NCBI GenBank assembly: GCA_016926135.1
Contig: JAFGPH010000463.1
Span: 1 to 5,387, forward strand
DNA from: Deltaproteobacteria bacterium
Lineage (GTDB): Bacteria > Desulfobacterota > DSM-4660 > Desulfatiglandales > HGW-15
Length of the DNA stretch: 5,387 nucleotides
Direction of reading: 5' to 3'
Below the pieces are notes generated by a model. The model saw only the letters and a list, made by a program, of their open reading frames with translations, ran no database searches and was not told the DNA's origin. Numbering within the stretch: position 1 is the stretch's first letter; every line of letters starts with the position of its first letter. Position numbers and translations under genes: made by a program. Positions 1-4,708 of this stretch are shown here, piece by piece.

Positions 1-172
1 CAAGGTGGACCCGTCCAACTGGATTGCCCATACCAACCTGGGCTACATTTTCCTCAAGTCCGGAAGGACCAGGGAGGCGATCAGGCATTTCTCAGAGGCC
101 CTGAGGATCAATCCCGAAGATCACAGGGCCCGTCACAACCTGCATCTTGCGCTGAAGAGGCTGGAGAACTGA
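1..172 (+). CDS. TPR-repeat protein, C-terminal end (partial)
   Basis: This is the last 56 codons of a gene entering from the left edge, in the frame that starts at base 2 and stops with TGA at 170-172. Visible residues 7-40 form one complete tetratricopeptide repeat: Leu13, Gly14, Phe17, Ala26, Phe30, Ala33 and Pro38 sit at the consensus positions 7, 8, 11, 20, 24, 27 and 32. The preceding KVDPSN looks like the end of an earlier repeat (the usual DP turn), and the tail after residue 40 looks like a capping helix rich in Arg, His and Lys. TPRs are protein-protein interaction scaffolds; with the N-terminus missing, no specific role, location or partner can be given. It converges on the minus-strand gene 18 bases downstream, and I see no convincing terminator between them. 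The TPR assignment is firm; everything else is open. Confidence 0.85.
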   Translation, partial: KVDPSNWIAHTNLGYIFLKSGRTREAIRHFSEALRINPEDHRARHNLHLALKRLEN

Positions 173-190
173 TTCTCTGCCTACAGGTAC

Positions 191-847
191 TTAGGCCTTC
201 ATCATGCCGATGATCCACATGGCGTAAAACAGGGCCAGAAGGCCGCCCCACCGGGCAAATGCCCGGCTACCGCGATTCTCCTCCCCGGCCTCCCCTTTTC
301 CGCCGCCGCAGAGAACAAGGCAGATGACCGATCCGACCCACCCCAGGAAGCCGATTTCCAGGATGAGGGTCCAGAACAGGTTCGGCGGCGGTACCCCCTT
401 TTGCGTCCGAAAACGACCTGGATCAAGACCCTTTTGGACCTCCTCCATACGGCGGAGTTGCTCCATTCGGGCTTCGCATCTCTCTATCCACTCTCTGCCC
501 GGAGAAAAAAGCCCACTTGCAGCCTTGAATCCGCTCCTCAGGGCGGTCAGAGCTACCCGTGAGAGGGCGAGATCCCCGTTCCTTTCCGCAATCTGGCCTA
601 TCTCCCAAAGCCGTGCAGCCGATTTCTCAACATAGGGACTGAAAGGGCTATACCAGTGAATGGATCGGTCAAAAAAGGTGATAGCCTTTATATATCCGTT
701 CTTCTTGAAGTATTGTTCTCCCTGATAATAGGCCTCCCTGGATTCACAGAGGGCCCTCATCCATACCGACAGGAGCACCGCGCTCCCCAGGATCAGGATC
801 AGGCCAGCAGCTCGGAGCCACCCTTTTGTTGACCTTTTTCCCACCAT
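191..847 (-). CDS. Uncharacterised membrane protein with TPR-like helical region
   Basis: I do not recognise this 218-residue protein. It starts with a basic stretch and a hydrophobic segment at about residues 11-31 (signal anchor or uncleaved signal). A polar helical region follows at 32-157, then two more hydrophobic segments at about 158-180 and 200-216, separated by a Gly/Glu/Arg-rich loop. Residues 40-65 (YYQGEQYFKKNGYIKAITFF and the residues after it) resemble a TPR helix pair, with small and aromatic residues at the right spacing; 72-105 may be another pair, and 118-137 is charged and could be a short coiled coil. The likely topology puts the helical region outside the cytoplasm, where it could bind another envelope protein; this is inference. 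The ATG at 847 is the only ATG available before an in-frame stop at 880-878, and its Shine-Dalgarno is weak. The gene is convergent with a TPR gene and divergent from the glycan operon, so it is probably its own transcription unit. Confidence 0.75.
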   Translation of the reverse strand: MVGKRSTKGWLRAAGLILILGSAVLLSVWMRALCESREAYYQGEQYFKKNGYIKAITFFDRSIHWYSPFSPYVEKSAARLWEIGQIAERNGDLALSRVALTALRSGFKAASGLFSPGREWIERCEARMEQLRRMEEVQKGLDPGRFRTQKGVPPPNLFWTLILEIGFLGWVGSVICLVLCGGGKGEAGEENRGSRAFARWGGLLALFYAMWIIGMMKA

Positions 848-941
848 AAACAGCCCATGTAAATCCCTTGTTCCCCTTTAGGCCCTTCCGGACGACCCCG
901 CCACGGGTATTGACCGAAGGAGCACTGTTCGCGGCTTGCAT

Positions 942-970
942 ATCTTAGGAAGAACCAGGCACTGAATCAA
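942..970 (-). promoter_or_regulatory. Candidate sigma70-type promoter for the minus-strand membrane gene
   Basis: Read on the minus strand there is TTGATT (970-965) as a -35, 17 bases of spacer, and TAAGAT (947-942) as a -10. Each matches the sigma70 consensus at 4 of 6 positions, with ideal spacing. Transcription would start around 935, giving a leader of roughly 90 bases before the ATG at 847. The match is modest and could be chance. Confidence 0.3.
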
Positions 971-1000
971 GCCTCTCTTACGGATTTCTCTCTTTTACCG

Positions 1001-1071
1001 TGAAAACACCCCCCTCACCCCGACCCTCTCCCACCACTTGGGTGGAGAGGGGATTTTCATCCTCGGGGGTG
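1001..1071. repeat. Palindromic (REP-like) intergenic repeat
   Basis: The core CCCTCACCCCGACCCTCTCCC-type string is one I recognise as a very common dispersed intergenic palindrome in many bacterial genomes. Its translation gives the hallmark spurious peptide PSPRPSP...ERG, visible here in the frame starting at 1000. The inner hairpin pairs 1024-1029 and 1031-1035 with 1041-1051 (11 base pairs, one bulged C at 1030, five-base loop ACTTG). An outer arm pairs CACCCCGA (1016-1023) with TCGGGGGTG (1063-1071) with one extra G. TGAAAA (1001-1006) is also the inverse complement of 1054-1059. Such elements are usually non-autonomous and may be spread by a RAYT-type transposase encoded elsewhere; none is in this window. 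There is no T-run after the stem, so it is not a standard intrinsic terminator. Copy number in this genome cannot be judged from one window. Confidence 0.65.
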
Positions 1072-1085
1072 GCAAGAAGCAGTCA

Positions 1086-1116
1086 CCTGGTCATGAGCGT
1101 TTGCACGCGAACCAGG
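1086..1116 (+). other. Hairpin with a kink-turn-like internal loop
   Basis: The order on the plus strand is CCTGGT, CAT, GA, GCGT, TTGC, ACGC, GA, ACCAGG. The outer stem is 6 base pairs (1086-1091 with 1111-1116) and the inner stem 4 base pairs (1097-1100 with 1105-1108) closing a tetraloop. Between them lies an asymmetric loop with three unpaired bases (1092-1094) followed by GA opposite GA. As RNA this matches the kink-turn layout: C stem, three-base bulge, tandem G.A/A.G pairs, NC stem. As DNA, the CCTGGT-N19-ACCAGG inverted repeat could instead be a protein-binding operator. It lies 86 bases before the SDR start codon; whether it is transcribed is unknown. Confidence 0.4.
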
Positions 1117-1129
1117 GGGTACAAATCCC

Positions 1130-1178
1130 TTGATATGCCTTCCCAAAACCTGTATGGAGTAGTCTTGTTTTGTATCAT
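1130..1178 (+). promoter_or_regulatory. Weak promoter candidates for the glycan operon
   Basis: Two imperfect sigma70-like arrangements lie upstream of the first operon gene. TTGATA (1130-1135, 5 of 6) is followed after 17 bases by TATGGA (1153-1158, only 3 of 6). TATCAT (1173-1178, 5 of 6) has a poor -35 (CTGTAT, 1150-1155) 17 bases upstream. Either would give a short leader of roughly 15-40 bases and would leave the 1086-1116 hairpin upstream of the start of transcription. Neither is strong, so the operon could also depend on an activator or on a promoter further left. Confidence 0.25.
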
Positions 1179-1201
1179 CACGCCCCGAACGGAACCCGGC
1201 T

Positions 1202-2191
1202 ATGGAACTCGGCGCCTTTCAGGACAAGAAGGTCATCGTTACAGGTGGACTGGGCTTTATCGGGAGCACCCTGGCCATACATCTCGCAGAACTGGGCGCC
1301 CGGGTGGTCGCCGTGGACAGCCTTATCCCCCAGTACGGCGGCAATCTGTTCAACCTGAGGGGTTACGAAGACAAGATACGGATCAACATCGCCGACGTCC
1401 GTGACGAATTCAGCATGGCCTATCTCATGAAAGGCCAGGATTACCTTTTTAACCTCGCCGGACAGACCAGCCATATTGACTCCATGGAGAACCCCTTTGT
1501 CGATCTGGATATCAACTGCCGGGCACAGATCTTCATCCTGGAGGCCTGCCGCAGGTTCAACCCTGCGATCAAGGTGGTCTATGCGAGCACCAGACAGATC
1601 TACGGCAAACCGGACTTCCTGCCCGTGAGTGAAGAGCATCCCATAAGACCGGTGGATGTGAACGGCATCCACAAAATGGCCGGGGAATGGTATCACCTTC
1701 TCTACAACCATGTGTACGACGTCAGGGCCACCGCCCTCCGGCTTACGAACACCTACGGACCCCGAATGCGTGTCAAGGACGCCCGCCAGACCTTCCTGGG
1801 GGTATGGATCAGGGCCTTGATCGAAAAGAGGCCCATTGACGTCTGGGGAGACGGCCACCAGGTGAGGGACTTCAACTACGTGGATGACGCGGTCGAAGCT
1901 ATCCTGACGGTGGCCCTCTCCAATGAAGCCAACGGCCAGGTCTACAACCTCGGGAGCACTGAACCCATCACCCTCAAGGAACTCGCAGACCTGATGATCA
2001 AGGTCCAAGGAGAAGGAGAATGCCGCATCCTTCCCTTCCCGACCAAGCGCAAGGTCATTGACATCGGCGATTACTACGGCGATTTTGAAAAAATACGAAG
2101 AGAGTTCCACTGGAACCCACGCACAGGGTTGGAGGAAGGCCTCACAAGAACCTTGAACTACTACCGGCGATATATCGAACACTACCTATGA
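1202..2191 (+). CDS. NAD-dependent epimerase/dehydratase (extended SDR), nucleotide-sugar modifying
   Basis: This 329-residue extended short-chain dehydrogenase/reductase has the length of a GalE/RmlB-type enzyme. The Rossmann start is at 11-21 with TGGLGFIG, and the acid ending strand 2 is Asp39, favouring NAD(H). Asp65 follows in the ADVRD segment, and NLAGQTSH at 84-91 matches the usual NxAA position. YASTRQIYG at 127-135 puts Thr130 at the catalytic Ser/Thr position, and RLTNTYGPRMR at 180-190 plus RDFNYVDD at 222-229 are the sugar-nucleotide binding segments. The expected YxxxK is instead Asn154-Gly-Ile-His-Lys158, so the catalytic Tyr is replaced while Lys is kept. I recall related sequences with a DVNGINK version, so this may be a subfamily trait rather than decay. 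The substrate is unknown; 4-epimerisation, 4,6-dehydration or oxidation of an NDP-sugar are all possible. ATG 1202 is the only start before an in-frame TAG at 1160, with weak SD CGGAA. Its stop overlaps the next start as ATGA. Confidence 0.9.
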   Translation: MELGAFQDKKVIVTGGLGFIGSTLAIHLAELGARVVAVDSLIPQYGGNLFNLRGYEDKIRINIADVRDEFSMAYLMKGQDYLFNLAGQTSHIDSMENPFVDLDINCRAQIFILEACRRFNPAIKVVYASTRQIYGKPDFLPVSEEHPIRPVDVNGIHKMAGEWYHLLYNHVYDVRATALRLTNTYGPRMRVKDARQTFLGVWIRALIEKRPIDVWGDGHQVRDFNYVDDAVEAILTVALSNEANGQVYNLGSTEPITLKELADLMIKVQGEGECRILPFPTKRKVIDIGDYYGDFEKIRREFHWNPRTGLEEGLTRTLNYYRRYIEHYL

Positions 2192-3318
2192 TTCCCCAGA
2201 ACAACCCCCTCGCAAACTACCTCGCTCTTGGAGAGGAAATCGACGATGCCCTGCAGAGAGTCCTGGCAAGCGGTTGGTATATCCTCGGAAAGGAGACGGA
2301 GGCGTTCGAACGGGAGTTTGCGGATTTCGTGGATGCCCGATATGCCGTGGGGATGGCCAATGGCACGGAAGCGATCTGCCTCGCCCTGAAGGCCTTCGGT
2401 ATCGGTCGCGGGGACCGGGTCCTCACGGTTTCTCACACTGCTGTGGCCACGGTCTCAGCCATTGAGATGTGCGGTGCCGTTCCCGTGCTCGTGGACATCG
2501 ATCCCGCCACCCATACCCTGGACCCCGGCCTTCTGGAAAATGCCCTCACCGAGAATACCAAGGCCATCGTCCCGGTGCATCTCTACGGTCGACCGGCCTA
2601 TCTTCGGCCCCTCCTGGATTTTGCGCGACAACACGGTCTGGTCCTTATCGAAGACTGCGCCCAGGCCCATGGCGCCATGGTCGAAGGCCGCAGGGTCGGC
2701 TCGTGGGGAGATGCGGGGACGTTCAGTTTCTACCCCACCAAGAACCTGGGAGCCCTTGGAGACGGCGGCGCTGTGACCACCAGCCGCCCGGAAATCCACG
2801 AGAGGCTGCTCGCCCTCAGGCAGTACGGGTGGAACGAAAAGCGGATCAGTTGTATCCAGGGGTTCAATTCGAGGCTGGACGAACTCCAGTCTGCCGTCCT
2901 CAGGGTCAAGCTGAGGCATCTCGATGCGAACAACCAAAAACGGATCCATTTGGCCGGCACATACACGGATCAATTGAAATCCCTGCCCATAACCCTCCCA
3001 TCGGAGGTCGCCGGAGTGACCCATGTCTACCATCAATACGTACTCCAGTGCCGGGAGAAGTCCATTCGGGACGACTTGATGGGTTTTCTGGGGAAGGGGG
3101 GGATACAGTGTGCCATTCACTACCCGGTTCCCGTGCACCTGCAGCCTTTCTATCTCGATCGGTTCGGGAAGTGCGACTCTCTGCCCATCACGGAAAGGGC
3201 ATGTGAGAGAATCCTCTCGCTGCCCATGTTTCCCGAACTGGACCCGAAGGATATGGACACCATCTGCACCCGAATTCGCGAATTCTTCGGAGCGCCCGGC
3301 CAGAGACATGCTTCCTAG
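2188..3318 (+). CDS. DegT/DnrJ/EryC1/StrS family PLP-dependent sugar aminotransferase
   Basis: This 376-residue protein is full length for the family, which transfers an amino group (usually from glutamate) to a keto group on an NDP-sugar. Visible landmarks are GWYILGKETEAFEREFA at 29-45, the phosphate-binding NGTEA at 58-62, and EDCAQAHGA at 155-163 with Asp156 facing the PLP ring nitrogen. The Schiff-base Lys185 lies in SFYPTKNLGALGDGGA (180-195). NSRLDELQSA at 227-236 and HYPVPVHLQPFY at 311-322 complete the set. The FYPTKNLGALGD and HYPVPVHLQP strings most resemble the QdtB/FdtB (3-keto sugar, dTDP-3-amino-3,6-dideoxyhexose) branch; this is from memory, and no matching ketoisomerase is in view. 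It starts inside the stop of the SDR gene (ATGA), implying coupled translation and probably consecutive steps on the same nucleotide sugar. The protein is expected in the cytoplasm. Family is near certain; regiochemistry and substrate are not. Confidence 0.95.
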   Translation: MIPQNNPLANYLALGEEIDDALQRVLASGWYILGKETEAFEREFADFVDARYAVGMANGTEAICLALKAFGIGRGDRVLTVSHTAVATVSAIEMCGAVPVLVDIDPATHTLDPGLLENALTENTKAIVPVHLYGRPAYLRPLLDFARQHGLVLIEDCAQAHGAMVEGRRVGSWGDAGTFSFYPTKNLGALGDGGAVTTSRPEIHERLLALRQYGWNEKRISCIQGFNSRLDELQSAVLRVKLRHLDANNQKRIHLAGTYTDQLKSLPITLPSEVAGVTHVYHQYVLQCREKSIRDDLMGFLGKGGIQCAIHYPVPVHLQPFYLDRFGKCDSLPITERACERILSLPMFPELDPKDMDTICTRIREFFGAPGQRHAS

Positions 3319-3949
3319 GATACCGTCCCCCCTCCTCGATCTCTACCGGCCCCTCTCGCCATGGGAATCCTTTTATCTGAAGACGAGATGGAGACTCTGT
3401 CCGTTTGGGCTGCTGGAGTCTCTTCTTCCTCGAAATGGCCGGATCCTCGACTTCGGATGCGGCTACGGTATCTTGAGCAATCTTCTGGTCCTGAGGGGAC
3501 CTGATCGCATGGTTACAGGGATAGACCTCAACGCAGAAAGGATTGCCGTGGCGAGCCGCTCCGCAGGCAACAGATCCAATATCACCTTCCTCCTGGGAAA
3601 CGTGGAGAGACTGAAACCCGAACCCTTCGATGCGGCCGTCATGACGGACGTTCTGCATCACATCCGTGATGACCGTCTGGAGGTGCTGCTCCGGAAGATC
3701 CATAGATGCCTGGGGAGTGGCGGCATCCTCGCCATCCTGGATGTGGACAGGACCCCCTTCTGGAAGTTCTGTGTAACCTACTCTATCGACAGGCTGCTCA
3801 ATCTCTCGGATAGGCTCTGGTACCGCCCCGTGCCTTCCATACTGGATCTCCTGAAGAGATCGGGCTTTCGAGTCGAAGAGGTGATCCGGGCCGACCGGGA
3901 TTTGCCCCTTGCCGACGTCTTGGTCCTTTGCACAAAGGATATCCCGTGA
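3308..3949 (+). CDS. Class I SAM-dependent methyltransferase (first of two)
   Basis: This 213-residue methyltransferase of the Methyltransf_11/25 type should move a methyl group from S-adenosylmethionine to a small-molecule or glycan acceptor. SAM motif I is ILDFGCGYG at 46-54, the acidic end of strand 2 is Asp72 in TGIDLN, and GNVERL at 96-101 is the motif II region. FDAAVMTDVLHHI at 106-118 is the motif III/strand 4 segment, and GSGGILAILDVD follows as strand 5. The C-terminus carries the common 'SILDLLKRSGFRVEEV' helix-strand. The start chosen is ATG 3308, which overlaps the aminotransferase end by 11 bases; a longer open frame to the left lies wholly inside that gene and adds nothing that looks like the family. 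The Shine-Dalgarno is weak (AGAG, 3302-3305), so translation likely depends on coupling. It ends in a GTGA overlap with the next methyltransferase. The acceptor cannot be deduced; an O- or N-methyl on the sugar made by its neighbours is one possibility. Confidence 0.85.
   Translation: MLPRIPSPLLDLYRPLSPWESFYLKTRWRLCPFGLLESLLPRNGRILDFGCGYGILSNLLVLRGPDRMVTGIDLNAERIAVASRSAGNRSNITFLLGNVERLKPEPFDAAVMTDVLHHIRDDRLEVLLRKIHRCLGSGGILAILDVDRTPFWKFCVTYSIDRLLNLSDRLWYRPVPSILDLLKRSGFRVEEVIRADRDLPLADVLVLCTKDIP
3934..3939 (+). promoter_or_regulatory. Ribosome binding site fixing the GTG start at 3946
   Basis: AAAGGA ends six bases before GTG 3946 and is the best Shine-Dalgarno in the operon. It supports GTG 3946 over the upstream TTG at 3928, which would place the start ahead of the ribosome binding site itself, and over the internal ATG at 3970. 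Confidence 0.6.
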
Positions 3950-4689
3950 AATCCTCGGAATACGAAATCATGTGCAAGGCGGAAGGGTCTCACTGGTGGT
4001 ACCTGGGGATGGCCGCCATTACCCGAAGGATCCTGGACGCCCATTACGCCGTGGGGGGCACCCTGAGGATCCTGGACGCAGGATGCGGAACGGGGGGAAC
4101 GATGACATGGCTTTCCGATTACGGAAAAACCGTGGGGATTGATCTGTCTCCCCACGCCCTTCGTTTCTGTAGGGAACGGGGCCACGGAAGGCTTCTCATG
4201 GCCTCTGTGACGGCAGTCCCGTTCGTCGAGGAGAGCTTCGATCTCGTCGTCTCGCTGGATGTCCTCTATTTCCGCCTGCTCGATGACGAGGCGGCCCTCC
4301 AAGAGTGCTTTCGAGTCCTCGTCCCAGGCGGACGCCTGCTCCTGAGGGTACCTGCCTACGACTGGCTGAGGGGAACGCATGATCGGCGCGTATCGACCGG
4401 GCACCGTTACACCATGAAGGAACTGAGGCGGAAGATGATCGGGAGCGGTTTGGTTCCGGAGATGATGACCCATGTCAACACTATCCTCTTTCCCTTTGCC
4501 CTGGTGAAGAGGGTGTGTGAACGGTGGCTTCCCGAGCAATCCGCCTCCGATCTGGCCATAGAGTTCGGACCCCTGGAAGGTTTTCTCAAGGGCTGTCTCC
4601 TCATGGAGTCTCGAATCGTCAGCAAATGGCCAATCCCTTTTGGTTTGTCCATTATGGGCGTGGCCCGAAAACCCCTCACCGCTGCGTGA
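3946..4689 (+). CDS. Class I SAM-dependent methyltransferase (second, HWWY type)
   Basis: This 247-residue protein starts at GTG 3946, whose last three bases overlap the TGA of the preceding gene (GTGA), with a good AAAGGA site in front. The N-terminal EGSHWWYLGM at 13-22 is a signature of a methyltransferase group often found next to GT2 glycosyltransferases. SAM motif I is LDAGCGTGG at 43-51, Asp66 ends strand 2 (VGIDLS), SVTAVPF (87-93) is the motif II region, and SFDLVVSLDVLYF at 97-109 is strand 4. In that segment the frequent 'LEH' reads 'LYF'. Then comes PGGRLLLRVPAYDWLRGTHD and a GHRYT segment typical of this group. The C-terminal third is hydrophobic and basic (about 180-240) and may contact membrane or a lipid-linked acceptor, though no clear transmembrane helix is evident. 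It is not a duplicate of the upstream methyltransferase: only the SAM-binding core is shared. An in-frame repeat of RILDA (28-32 and 41-45) precedes motif I. The substrate is unknown. Confidence 0.88.
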   Translation: MKSSEYEIMCKAEGSHWWYLGMAAITRRILDAHYAVGGTLRILDAGCGTGGTMTWLSDYGKTVGIDLSPHALRFCRERGHGRLLMASVTAVPFVEESFDLVVSLDVLYFRLLDDEAALQECFRVLVPGGRLLLRVPAYDWLRGTHDRRVSTGHRYTMKELRRKMIGSGLVPEMMTHVNTILFPFALVKRVCERWLPEQSASDLAIEFGPLEGFLKGCLLMESRIVSKWPIPFGLSIMGVARKPLTAA

Positions 4690-4708
4690 GAGCAAGTGGA
4701 AATTGCCG

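Larger units (their letters stand above)
848..1201. other. Intergenic interval between divergent genes
   Basis: These 354 bases hold no convincing gene. The open frames across them have no family resemblance, and the plus-strand one from 1000 simply reads through the palindromic repeat. The contents are a candidate minus-strand promoter (942-970), a palindromic intergenic repeat (about 1001-1071), a second hairpin (1086-1116) and weak plus-strand promoter motifs (1130-1178). The interval separates two divergently transcribed units, so regulatory signals for both should lie here. Confidence 0.7.

Noticed and set aside
179..196. Short inverted repeat GCCTA...TAGGC between the convergent genes, considered as a bidirectional terminator
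   Set aside because: It has only five base pairs with an eight-base loop and no T-run on either side, so it is too weak to call.
1000..1404. Plus-strand open frame of 134 codons crossing the intergenic interval into the SDR gene
   Set aside because: It begins with the spurious PSPRPSP peptide of the palindromic repeat, lacks any family resemblance, and overlaps the well-supported SDR gene in another frame.
1178..2182. Long minus-strand open frame (334 codons) opposite the SDR gene
   Set aside because: It is an antisense shadow of a GC-rich coding sequence with no recognisable domain; the plus strand carries a complete SDR family protein.
3272..3285. Perfect 14-base palindrome GAATTCGCGAATTC near the end of the aminotransferase
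   Set aside because: It lies fully inside codons for a normal C-terminal helix (RIREFF) and has no T-run; most likely a coincidence of codon choice.
2455..3309. Long minus-strand open frame opposite the aminotransferase
   Set aside because: It is an antisense shadow with no motif; the plus-strand protein has every DegT family landmark.
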